NCBI GenBank assembly: GCA_963677695.2
Contig: CAXXUJ010000002.1
Location: 620,001 to 684,000 of the forward strand
Source of the DNA: SABI01 sp963677695
GTDB lineage: Bacteria > Spirochaetota > Spirochaetia > Sphaerochaetales > Sphaerochaetaceae
Length of the DNA stretch: 64,000 nucleotides
Direction of reading: 5' to 3'
Positions within the stretch are counted from its first letter, which is position 1. Every line of letters starts with the position of its first letter. The position numbers were made by a program, and so were the translations under genes. Positions 34,784-42,789 of this stretch are shown here, piece after piece. The notes below the pieces were generated by a model. It worked only from the letters and a program-made list of their open reading frames with translations. It was not told the DNA's origin and did not search any database.

Positions 34784-35965
34784 CTAGAGACTTATTTTTA
34801 CCCGATCCCTGATAAACAGAAGCGGAATAGGGACAAGAAGCAGCACTGAACAGAACAGGAGTACGGAAGAAAAACCGTAATACTGATAGAGACTTGCACC
34901 GAAGGTATTTCCTATTACAGTACCGACAGTGAGAAGCGATTCATGAATGAGCATTCTTCGTGTCCGGTTGATACTCCCTGAGAATCCGTGGAAAATACTG
35001 AACGAGTACATCGCTGCAAAGAGAGCCCCGAACATCACGAAGAACATCAGATAACCCGCAAGGGAATGGATGAAACGGGCTGTAAAGGTGAGAACCGAAG
35101 CGGCAATCAATGTGAGTGCGACAAGAGTACCCTTGAAATGCCAGAACCGTGTTCTACCCATGAAGATGAAGACGACTACCGTTATAGCTCCACGTATGAA
35201 GAGAAGAAATCCCACACTTGCAGTCCTATAGGGAAGAGAATCGAGAGCATAGAGGGGAAATATGGTGAGTATGACAGCAAGCACGACATACACTGTCAGA
35301 TTCCCTACCCATGAAGCGAACCTTAAAGGTGTCGAGTTGTCTTCTCCCCTATGATTCTTCCTGTTTGCATGCTCGCTCACCGCCCGTTTCATCTCAGGGG
35401 TGATGGTAGTGAATACAGCTGTGATAACTGCGACGAAAAGGAAAGATGCAATGAATATCTTCAAGGCTGCAGAAGGATCGATTTCAACTAGGAAACCGGT
35501 AATCAGGGGAGAGAGGGCAACTCCGATCGACCAGGAGACGTTGAAAGCACCCGTAGCCCTGCTTAGTGCATGTCCTTCCTTTCCCCTGCTTATCCAGCCG
35601 GCAAGCTGGGGCCAGAGGAATGCCATGAAGAAACCATAGAGAATAAGAGCAGGAAAGATCATCCACACCTTTGGAAGATAGAGTACAGCGAAGGTGCTTG
35701 CGGCCATACCGATCATAGAGATGATGATGGAGGTCGAAGGATGCACCTTCGATGCGACAGGATCAACGATTGAACAGAAGATGAAATAGCTGATCGTGTA
35801 TGCCGCTGCAGAAAACCCTATCATCTGCGAAGAGAGGTTGAACGATGCTCTGAGGAAATAGATCAGTGCGAGATTTACACTCGCAATGGCCGCCTGGGCG
35901 GTCAGTGAGATAAGGGAGAGATAGAGCATCTCCTGTGAATTCTGCTTTGTTCCACCTCTGATCAT
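34784..35965 (-). CDS. Major facilitator superfamily transporter
   Basis: 393 residues with 11-12 hydrophobic segments in two halves separated by the charged loop EMKRAVSEHANRKNHRGEDN (about residues 190-210). A Gly-rich, Arg-containing loop GKEGHALSRATGAFNVS after segment 4 fits the MFS pattern. Substrate cannot be inferred. It lies upstream of acnA on the same strand, 63 bases away, but acnA has its own strong ribosome site, so a shared transcript is uncertain. Confidence 0.8.
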   Translation of the reverse strand: MIRGGTKQNSQEMLYLSLISLTAQAAIASVNLALIYFLRASFNLSSQMIGFSAAAYTISYFIFCSIVDPVASKVHPSTSIIISMIGMAASTFAVLYLPKVWMIFPALILYGFFMAFLWPQLAGWISRGKEGHALSRATGAFNVSWSIGVALSPLITGFLVEIDPSAALKIFIASFLFVAVITAVFTTITPEMKRAVSEHANRKNHRGEDNSTPLRFASWVGNLTVYVVLAVILTIFPLYALDSLPYRTASVGFLLFIRGAITVVVFIFMGRTRFWHFKGTLVALTLIAASVLTFTARFIHSLAGYLMFFVMFGALFAAMYSFSIFHGFSGSINRTRRMLIHESLLTVGTVIGNTFGASLYQYYGFSSVLLFCSVLLLVPIPLLFIRDRVKISL

Positions 35966-36102
35966 ACGAAGAAATCTATAGCGTTGATCTAGACGTTACA
36001 ACCCCCTTTTCAGGTTATTTTATTCTTTACCCATAAAGAGACATGAAGAATCCATTGGAACGCTTGATAGTTATTTTTACCCAAATCTTAACAAACCTAT
36101 AG

Positions 36103-36130
36103 TTGAATTTCCCTATAAAATGTGAATAAT
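36103..36130 (+). promoter_or_regulatory. Promoter with -10 close to the divergent PAP2 start
   Basis: TTGAAT (36103-36108), 16-base spacer, AATAAT (36125-36130), then eight bases to ATG 36139. No Shine-Dalgarno is visible. Confidence 0.5.
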
Positions 36131-36138
36131 AAGTGCAT

Positions 36139-36591
36139 ATGGAAGAATTGTTGCTTAACCGCCCACTGGTAAGTGCAGTGCTGGCGGCATTCATTGCCCA
36201 GTTTATGAAACCTTTCCTTCTCTTTCCCGTGGAGAAAAAGTTTACACCGTCCCTGTTTATCTCAACCGGAGGAATGCCCTCCTCACATACTGCAGCTGTC
36301 GTTGCCTTATGTACGAGCCTTTTCATCCTTGAAGGGTGGCAGAACTATTACTTCGCCATTGCTCTTACCTTCGCGACGATAACCATCCATGATGCCATGG
36401 GGATCAGACGTGCAGCAGGGAAACAGGCCGCTATCATCAACGAATGGAGTAAGATTCTTGCGAGCATCCACGAAGAGGGTCAGTTCACTCCCGAGAATCT
36501 GAAAACGATGCTAGGCCACTCTCTCATACAGGTCACCGGTGGATTCACCCTCGGACTGCTTGTCGGAATTATCGTCACACTCGTTCTTTAA
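36139..36591 (+). CDS. Divergent PAP2 family membrane protein (DUF212, YuiD-like)
   Basis: 150 residues with four hydrophobic segments. GGMPSSHTAAVVAL (about residues 38-51) and the DAMGIRRAAGKQA block (about 84-96) are the DUF212 hallmarks, a diverged acid phosphatase/PAP2 fold. The His in PSSH is retained. Possibly acts on a phospholipid or isoprenoid phosphate, but this is not shown. ATG 36139 is chosen; GTG 36133 is two codons upstream. Confidence 0.85.
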   Translation: MEELLLNRPLVSAVLAAFIAQFMKPFLLFPVEKKFTPSLFISTGGMPSSHTAAVVALCTSLFILEGWQNYYFAIALTFATITIHDAMGIRRAAGKQAAIINEWSKILASIHEEGQFTPENLKTMLGHSLIQVTGGFTLGLLVGIIVTLVL

Positions 36592-36827
36592 CCTCTGGAC
36601 CGCACACAGGGAACGGTCGATTCTTTCCCATCTCAGTCCAACCTCAAAATGGGTAATTGCTTACAAGGCGAGAAACATTCATATCAATAAAAAGTGAACT
36701 GCAGTTTGGAATTTACATCTACGTAAGATTGTTTTCCTTTTTCAACGGTTAAACTCTCTCTTTTTTTTGTTTCAGCCATATTTTTCCTCACTATTATGGT
36801 GCATAAACATAAATTTATGATATATTT

Positions 36828-36845
36828 AATGAATAAAAATTCATT
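36828..36845. promoter_or_regulatory. ARG box upstream of the amino-acid ABC transporter
   Basis: AATGAATAAAAATTCATT fits every position of WNTGNATWWWWATNCANW and is a near-perfect palindrome. It ends 18 bases before the substrate-binding protein ATG and directly follows a -10-like TATATT (36821-36826), so it would cover the transcription start. A separate palindrome CATAAATTTATG (36808-36819) lies upstream but does not fit the ARG consensus. Confidence 0.75.
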
Positions 36846-36863
36846 ATTTACAGGAGTTAACGT

Positions 36864-37661
36864 ATGAAGAAAAGCATTATTGCTGTATTGCTCTGCATGG
36901 TATCCCTTTTCTCAGTGTTTGCTGCCGGTACTCAGGAGGCTGCGCCTACAACAAACGCACTCAACCTGATGAAGCCTGGAACACTGACAATCGGAATTGA
37001 GATCGGGTACCCTCCCTTCGAAGATTTCGCACAGGACGGAGTGACTCCCGTCGGTTACGACATCGACTTCGCTAACGAACTTGCAGCTAAACTCGGTGTA
37101 GAACTTGTGTTCATCAACACCGCCTGGGACGGTATCTTCCAGGGAATCGGCGTCAACTACGATGCTGTCATCTCTGCAGTCACCATCACAGAAGAAAGAA
37201 AAGAAACCATGGATTTCTCAGATCCTTACATCGATAACTACCAGGCTGTCGTAGTCAGAACTGACTCTGACCTCTCAGTCGACGGTTTCCTCGATCTCGA
37301 CGGACTCGCACTTGCAGTGCAGAAAGAGACTACCTCTGATATCCTGATCTCAGACTACATCTCAACCGGTTCTCTGACAGCTACCGTTGCTCAGAACGAG
37401 AAGGTCATCACCTGTTTCACTCAGCTTGACAACAAGGAAATCGATGCAGTCGTTGTCGACTCAACTGTTGCTGACGGCCAGGTTGGAAAGTACCCTGACA
37501 AGTACAAGATCGTCTACCTCGACAAGAGCGAACCTGAACAGTTCGGTGTAGCAATGGTGAAAGGCAATGCTGCTCTGCAGGATGCAATCAACCAGGCTAT
37601 CGCTGATATGAAAGCAGAAGGTTTCTTCCAGGAAATCATTGAATACTGGTTCGGTTCCTGA
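36864..37661 (+). CDS. Amino-acid ABC transporter substrate-binding protein
   Basis: 265 residues, solute-binding family 3. Signal peptide of about 20-21 residues ends SVFAAGTQEA, a leader style common in spirochaetes. The mature protein starts with GTLTIGIEIGYPPFEDF, then TPVGYDIDFANELAAKLGVE and the hinge region TITEERKETMDFSDPY. Family 3 proteins bind polar or basic amino acids. The ARG box upstream argues for arginine, ornithine or a related amino acid. First gene of a three-gene operon. Confidence 0.93.
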   Translation: MKKSIIAVLLCMVSLFSVFAAGTQEAAPTTNALNLMKPGTLTIGIEIGYPPFEDFAQDGVTPVGYDIDFANELAAKLGVELVFINTAWDGIFQGIGVNYDAVISAVTITEERKETMDFSDPYIDNYQAVVVRTDSDLSVDGFLDLDGLALAVQKETTSDILISDYISTGSLTATVAQNEKVITCFTQLDNKEIDAVVVDSTVADGQVGKYPDKYKIVYLDKSEPEQFGVAMVKGNAALQDAINQAIADMKAEGFFQEIIEYWFGS

Positions 37662-37672
37662 TAAGGACACAC

Positions 37673-38716
37673 ATGAAGAATTTCCTAAAAAAACTTATTA
37701 ACGTAAGAGACTGGAAAACATCTTCAAAGACAACTGCCATCATAGTCATGGCAGTTGTTCTTTTGTTGATTATCCTCTCTATTGCAAATGTCTCAGAGTC
37801 AGAAATGATGGAACAGGCTTCACAGCAGGTTCAGCAGATGATAGATGATGAGAAAGACAGTTCAAGAAAGAGACTCACCATCACGTACAATGACCTTGGC
37901 GTGATCAACTATCTTTCGTTCTCGACCTCAGGCGCGAATGCATTCCAGGAATCCTACGTTGGATTTGCCGGATCGATCTTCCATGCAGATGAAGGATTCG
38001 GAAAATTCACCGGCCAGATGGTGAACTATACCTACCGCATGCTCGGTATCGGGCAGAATGTGCTGCACGGGGTAAAACTCACGATGCTGCTCACCACCGT
38101 CTCAATCTTTATCGGATTCATATTCAGCATCTTCCTTGCCCTCGGCAAGATATCGACGAACAAGGTCATCAGCAAGATCTCCAGCGGTTATATCTTCTTT
38201 TTCCGCGGTACTCCCCTTCTGATCCAGCTCTTTGTCGTCTATTTCTCCGTTCCCGGAATCTTCGGATTCTCCTGGAGGGGGCTATTCGACACAACAGACC
38301 CGGAAGCTGTGTACAAGGGTGCATTTCTTGCCGCACTTATCGCATTCTCTCTCAATTCAGCCGCCTACTGTGCTGAAATTGTACGAGCTGCAATCCAGTC
38401 CATCGATAAGGGACAGCACGAAGCTGCGAAGGCTCTTGGTCTCGGTTACGGGCAGACCATGGCTCACATCGTCATCCCTCAGGCCACGAGAAGAATGATA
38501 CCACCCCTCTCAAATGAATTCATCATGATGATCAAGGATGTATCACTCGTGTTCGCTATCTCACTGATGGATATAACGACCATTTCCAAAACCATCATGA
38601 CAAGCGAGGGAAGCTACCTTGTTTTCTTACCCGCTCTTATGATCTATCTGGTCGTCACAGCGATTTTTACCTGGATGTTCTCCAAGGTTGAAGAGAGGTT
38701 ATCTGTCTATGAATAA
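37673..38716 (+). CDS. Amino-acid ABC transporter permease (HisM/GlnP type)
   Basis: 347 residues, longer than the usual 220-250. A first membrane segment at about 22-44 is followed by a periplasmic stretch of about 80 residues. The typical permease core then carries GVKLTMLLTTVSIFIGFIFS, FFRGTPLLIQLFVVYF and the ATPase-contact EAAKALGLGYGQTMAHIVIP. Twelve bases after the binding protein; overlaps the ATPase gene by eight bases. Confidence 0.94.
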   Translation: MKNFLKKLINVRDWKTSSKTTAIIVMAVVLLLIILSIANVSESEMMEQASQQVQQMIDDEKDSSRKRLTITYNDLGVINYLSFSTSGANAFQESYVGFAGSIFHADEGFGKFTGQMVNYTYRMLGIGQNVLHGVKLTMLLTTVSIFIGFIFSIFLALGKISTNKVISKISSGYIFFFRGTPLLIQLFVVYFSVPGIFGFSWRGLFDTTDPEAVYKGAFLAALIAFSLNSAAYCAEIVRAAIQSIDKGQHEAAKALGLGYGQTMAHIVIPQATRRMIPPLSNEFIMMIKDVSLVFAISLMDITTISKTIMTSEGSYLVFLPALMIYLVVTAIFTWMFSKVEERLSVYE

Positions 38717-39497
38717 CAATACAGACACACACGAATATGAACACCTCATCAGGACAGAGAAGCTCTGTAAATCTTTCGGACATCTTGAAGTCCTCAAGGA
38801 TGTAGATCTTTCAGTGAAGAAGGGAGAGGTTATCTGTATCATTGGTCCCTCTGGAGCAGGTAAATCTACCTATCTCCGTTCCCTGAACCATCTTGAACAG
38901 ATCACAAGCGGTAAGATCTTCGTTGAAGATCAGCTCTTCCTCCATAGAAAACACAACAGGACCGTGCATAAGGTCCCGGCTGAAGAGCAGAAGGCGATGC
39001 TGCTTGAAATGGGCATGGTCTTTCAGCGTTTCAACCTCTTCCCCCACAAGACTGTTCTCGAGAACCTGATCCTCGCTCCGATGCTGATCAGAAAGAAACC
39101 GAGAGCGGAAGCGGTCGCTTCAGCAGCAAAACTGATTGAGCGTGTAGGCCTTTCTGACAAGACCGACGTCTATCCGAGCAAGCTCTCAGGAGGCCAGCAG
39201 CAGCGTGTCGCTATCGCCCGCGCCCTTGCAATGGAACCTGAGATTATGCTGTTCGACGAACCGACCAGTGCCCTTGACCCGGAGCTCGTCGGTGAAGTTC
39301 TTGCTGTTATGCGTGACCTTGCCAAGCAGGGAATGACAATGCTCTGTGTAACCCATGAAATGGGCTTTGCCAAGGAAGTGGCAGACCGTGTGGTCTTTAT
39401 GGCTGACGGAATGATACTTGAAGAAGGAGCTCCGAAGGAACTGTTCGAAAATCCTCAGCATCCGAAACTGAAGAATTTCCTGAAGAATGTCTTATAG
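38709..39497 (+). CDS. Amino-acid ABC transporter ATP-binding protein (GlnQ/HisP type)
   Basis: 262 residues. Walker A GPSGAGKSTYLRSL, Q-loop MVFQRFNLFPHKTVLEN, signature LSGGQQQRVAIARALAM, Walker B IMLFDEPTSALDPE and switch His in CVTHEMGFAKEVADRV. The motif DEPTSALDPELVGEV is typical of polar amino-acid importers. An insertion of about 12 residues (FLHRKHNRTVHKVPAEE region) before the Q-loop is a little unusual. ATG 38709 is preferred over an upstream TTG; GAGAGG lies upstream. Ends the operon. Confidence 0.94.
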   Translation: MNNNTDTHEYEHLIRTEKLCKSFGHLEVLKDVDLSVKKGEVICIIGPSGAGKSTYLRSLNHLEQITSGKIFVEDQLFLHRKHNRTVHKVPAEEQKAMLLEMGMVFQRFNLFPHKTVLENLILAPMLIRKKPRAEAVASAAKLIERVGLSDKTDVYPSKLSGGQQQRVAIARALAMEPEIMLFDEPTSALDPELVGEVLAVMRDLAKQGMTMLCVTHEMGFAKEVADRVVFMADGMILEEGAPKELFENPQHPKLKNFLKNVL

Positions 39498-39518
39498 GAA
39501 ATTTCAGAATACAGACAA

Positions 39519-39555
39519 GAACATCTTGGGGTGAATCCTGAGGTGTTCTTTTTTA
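39519..39555 (+). terminator. Terminator of the amino-acid ABC operon
   Basis: GAACATCT (39519-39526) pairs with AGGTGTTC (39541-39548) with one G-U pair, followed by TTTTTT. Confidence 0.8.
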
Positions 39556-39656
39556 CAGCACACAGTGAATGGTTTACCAGTATAGATTGACTTCCTTGTT
39601 ACATACCTTTTAGTACAAAGTCACTATTGTATGTTTATCAATTCTCGGGCTCTAAT

Positions 39657-40334
39657 ATGGCTATGAACAATGCAACACAGTGGCTCGAGAGCCATATCAC
39701 CCTTCACAACAATGCCTCTCTGAAAGAGGAAAAAGCAAATGCGGCGACACACCTTGCAGCATCAATCGGAGCTCTTGGATACCTTCTTTTCGTCATCTTC
39801 AACCACAGCCGTTTTCAAAATGCTTCCGGTTTTACAGCGATGATTATCTTTTCTCTCACGCAGCTTCTTCTTTTCTCCTCTAGTACCTTTTACCACTGGG
39901 TGAAAAATCAGAACATGAAGAGAGTGGGAAGGATCATGGACCACCTGAACATATACCTTCTGATATGGGGAACCTACACCCCTGTCCTGTTCTTTACCGG
40001 TACCTCCTCTGCAAGGATGCTCTTTTACATTCTTACCTTCTTCCTTTTTTCCGGAAGTTTCTTCACCATCACGTTCTGGGGAAAACTGAAACCCCTTCAT
40101 GTCATTCTTTACCTTGTCATGGGTTGGTCTCTCGTATTTCTATGGAATGATATTGTAACGGCTCTGCCCGAAGGAATATTCTCATACGTCCTCGCTGGAG
40201 GCATCACCTATACCCTGGGTGTCATCTTCTATGCATTCAAGAAGATACCTTACGGTCATGCCGTATGGCATCTCTTCTGTGCCGCAGCCTCAGCAATGTT
40301 CAGTGCCGGATTCCTTATCAACTTCCTTGCCTGA
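39657..40334 (+). CDS. Hemolysin III family (PAQR-like) membrane protein
   Basis: 225 residues with seven hydrophobic segments. The conserved metal-site pattern of the family is visible: EEKANAATHLAASIGA, SSSTFYHW, MDHLNIYLLIWGTYTPV and the C-terminal HAVWHLFCAAASA. Despite the name, most bacterial members have no proven haemolytic role and are related to PAQR receptors and hydrolases. ATG 39657 is chosen; the ribosome site is weak. The next gene starts 31 bases downstream. Confidence 0.9.
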   Translation: MAMNNATQWLESHITLHNNASLKEEKANAATHLAASIGALGYLLFVIFNHSRFQNASGFTAMIIFSLTQLLLFSSSTFYHWVKNQNMKRVGRIMDHLNIYLLIWGTYTPVLFFTGTSSARMLFYILTFFLFSGSFFTITFWGKLKPLHVILYLVMGWSLVFLWNDIVTALPEGIFSYVLAGGITYTLGVIFYAFKKIPYGHAVWHLFCAAASAMFSAGFLINFLA

Positions 40335-40365
40335 TGTGGACAGAGGGGGGAAACTCAGCTAATGT

Positions 40366-41145
40366 ATGCTCATGGGAAAGACACGAACGAAAGTTACATT
40401 TGATTCATACTACAGGGATATGTACGGATCACGGTGGGATGTACTCTCACAGGCTCTTCTTGCCGATCCACGAACCGTCGCCCTTGATGAACGTGACAAT
40501 CCCTACTACCTTGATGAAGCAAGCATCATCGCTGCAAAAACACTTCCTATCTCTCCTACTGATCAGCTTCTTGACATGTGTGCCGCCCCTGGCGGAAAAT
40601 CTCTCGTCCTCGCCTCCCGGCTCGGAGAAGAGGGAACTCTCGTATGCAATGACCGATCGAGCCAGAGAAGAGCACGCCTGCACAGGGTGCTTGATGAATA
40701 CACAGATACACAGCTAAGAGCAAGGATAACGGTCACCAGTCATGATGCTAGTAAATGGGGACTCTATGAACAGGACGCATATGATGCAATACTTCTTGAT
40801 GCTCCATGCTCTTCCGAACGTCATGTTCTCAGAGATCCTTCAGCCCTCGCTCAGTGGAGTGAGAGGCGGACGAAAAACCTCCAGTCCCTTCAATTTGCCA
40901 TGCTTGCGAGTGCATTAGAGGCGGTAAAAGTGGACGGATATATACTGTACAGCACCTGCAGCATCAACGAACACGAGAATCAGGATATCATTCATAGATT
41001 AGAGAAAAAGAGAAGCGGCAGGTACCAAATCATAGAGACGCCCCGTGACAGAGGGGAAGCATGTTCTCCCGGGACCATCATTCTCCCCGACCGGGAAGAC
41101 AATCTTGGGCCGCTCTATTTCGCCTTGATCCAGAGAATGGAGTAG
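40366..41145 (+). CDS. RsmB/NOL1-NOP2-Sun family RNA m5C methyltransferase, short form
   Basis: 259 residues. SAM-binding LLDMCAAPGGKS (about 68-79), the catalytic-site block DAPCSSERHV and the nucleophile Cys in YSTCSINEHENQ are intact, so it should methylate cytosine C5 in rRNA or tRNA. It lacks the N-terminal NusB or long RNA-binding domain of RsmB and is closer in size to NSUN4. ATG 40366 or 40372 is possible; the nearest G-rich site is rather far. First of four tightly spaced genes to pcrA. Confidence 0.85.
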   Translation: MLMGKTRTKVTFDSYYRDMYGSRWDVLSQALLADPRTVALDERDNPYYLDEASIIAAKTLPISPTDQLLDMCAAPGGKSLVLASRLGEEGTLVCNDRSSQRRARLHRVLDEYTDTQLRARITVTSHDASKWGLYEQDAYDAILLDAPCSSERHVLRDPSALAQWSERRTKNLQSLQFAMLASALEAVKVDGYILYSTCSINEHENQDIIHRLEKKRSGRYQIIETPRDRGEACSPGTIILPDREDNLGPLYFALIQRME

Positions 41146-41149
41146 AGAA

Positions 41150-42289
41150 ATGCATACCCAACCGAAAGTGGCGATCAGCAGCTGCAAGACATACGATATA
41201 TCAGAGCTTACACAGGTTCTCAGTTCCGTTTTCGATTCCACTGATTTTCCGGAAGTGAAAGGTAAGTCGATCCTTCTCAAACCGAACATCCTTTCAGATT
41301 CAGATCCCCATAAGGCGATCACCACCCATCCTGATGTTCTTAAGGCCGTGATCCTGATCCTGCAGGAGAGAGGAGTAAAGAACATCTATGTAGGTGATTC
41401 TCCGGGGCTTCAGGGAAACCACTTCAATCCCAAAAAATCGGGAATAGCTGATGTATGTGAGCAGACAGGAGCTCACTGGGTCGATTTTTCAGATAGTCCC
41501 GTACAGACGAAAATCCCCTACACCTACGGGAGGAAATTCCCCCTTCCCTCCATCCTCTCTGAAGTGGATCTCATCTTTTCTCTGGCGAAGATGAAATCAC
41601 ATCAGCTGATGTATTATACCGGGGCAGTGAAGAACATGTTCGGCCTGATACCGGGCTTGCATAAAAGCGGCTCCCATATGCTCTACCCTACAGTAGAATC
41701 CTTTTCCCGTCTGATAGCCGGTCTCTATGCAGCAGCGAAACCCGATTACGCAATTCTTGACGGTATTATAGGCATGGAAGGGACAGGTCCGGCAAACGGT
41801 GAGATCAGACATATCGGACTCCTCATGGGATCTGCCGATGCAGCTGCACTCGATATAGCGATGGCAGGAATTATGGGATATCCCATAGATCAGATGCCCC
41901 TCTGCAGAGAACTGACAAGAAGAAATCTCACCCCAGCTTCAAGCCTCGATGATATTGCCTACCCTCTTCTTGATGCTCGGGAACTTATCATTGAGAACTT
42001 CAAGAGAATACCACTTCAGCAGAAGATTCGAATGCTGAGAGCTTTGATAGGACCTTTCTTCACGAAAAGATTCAAATTCTTTGTTGCACGCCATAAGCCC
42101 AAGCCCCTTTTCGATTCTGAGAAGTGCATCTCATGTGGAAAATGTATTGCAATCTGCCCTGGGAAAGCGTTACAGTTTGACTCTGAAAAACATATCAAGG
42201 CAGACTATTCAGCATGCATACGATGCTACTGCTGCGCCGAGGTCTGCCCTGCAGATGCCATACAGATTGAAGATCAGGGAGAGCATTGA
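41150..42289 (+). CDS. DUF362 protein with two 4Fe-4S clusters
   Basis: 379 residues. The N-terminal 300 residues are the DUF362 domain (SILLKPNILSDSDPHKAITT, YVGDSPGLQG, KMKSHQLMYYTGAVKNMFGL). The C-terminal 60 hold two ferredoxin motifs, CISCGKCIAICP and CIRCYCCAEVCP, for two [4Fe-4S] clusters. The family is widespread in anaerobes and of unknown function; an electron-transfer role is inferred. GGAG is seven bases before the ATG, and the gap to the methyltransferase is four bases. The next gene begins at the base after its stop. Confidence 0.88.
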   Translation: MHTQPKVAISSCKTYDISELTQVLSSVFDSTDFPEVKGKSILLKPNILSDSDPHKAITTHPDVLKAVILILQERGVKNIYVGDSPGLQGNHFNPKKSGIADVCEQTGAHWVDFSDSPVQTKIPYTYGRKFPLPSILSEVDLIFSLAKMKSHQLMYYTGAVKNMFGLIPGLHKSGSHMLYPTVESFSRLIAGLYAAAKPDYAILDGIIGMEGTGPANGEIRHIGLLMGSADAAALDIAMAGIMGYPIDQMPLCRELTRRNLTPASSLDDIAYPLLDARELIIENFKRIPLQQKIRMLRALIGPFFTKRFKFFVARHKPKPLFDSEKCISCGKCIAICPGKALQFDSEKHIKADYSACIRCYCCAEVCPADAIQIEDQGEH

Positions 42290-42772
42290 ATGAACATATC
42301 CGATATTCTGATGACCATATTTCTCGGAATAGCACCGATAAGCGAACTGCGAGGTGCCCTTCCCTATGCCTATTACCATGGACTTTCCCTCCCGACAGCG
42401 GCTGCTCTTGCGGTGGCCGTAAATCTTCTCGTCTTTCCCCTTCTTACGTTCTTTCTCCATTTCTTTCATAATTTCTTTTATGAAAGATGGAGTTTATATG
42501 CATCGATTTTCGAGCGTTCCGTACGATCGACTCAGAAGAAAATTGAAAAGAAGGTAGCACGCTACGGATACATCGGCCTTACATTGTTTGTTGCCGTTCC
42601 TCTCCCTATCACGGGAGCCTATACGGGAACCCTCGGTGCATGGCTGTTCGGCATGAACAGGAAAAAATCTTTCCTAGCGGTCTCCCTGGGAGTCTTCATA
42701 TCAGCAACGATCGTCTCACTGGTTCTGCTTGCCGGTGAGGGAACCTACTCAATTTTTATCAAGCATATGTAA
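42290..42772 (+). CDS. Small multidrug export family membrane protein (COG2426)
   Basis: 160 residues with about four hydrophobic segments. The family block ISELRGALPYAYYHGLSLP near the N-terminus and VAVPLPITGAYTGTLGAWLF in the centre are clear. The name of the Pfam family is historical; no transport activity is established for it. The ATG immediately follows the TGA of the DUF362 gene. Probably part of the operon ending in pcrA. Confidence 0.85.
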   Translation: MNISDILMTIFLGIAPISELRGALPYAYYHGLSLPTAAALAVAVNLLVFPLLTFFLHFFHNFFYERWSLYASIFERSVRSTQKKIEKKVARYGYIGLTLFVAVPLPITGAYTGTLGAWLFGMNRKKSFLAVSLGVFISATIVSLVLLAGEGTYSIFIKHM

Positions 42773-42789
42773 AGCACACAGGAGACATT

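Noticed and set aside
36598..36618. Terminator after the divergent PAP2 gene
   Set aside because: Only a 5-bp stem (GACCG/CGGTC) with a 11-base loop and no proper T-run.
36808..36819. CATAAATTTATG as a second ARG box for the ABC transporter
   Set aside because: A perfect palindrome, but it lacks the TGNAT-N4-ATNCA core and its centre is 23 bp from the true box.
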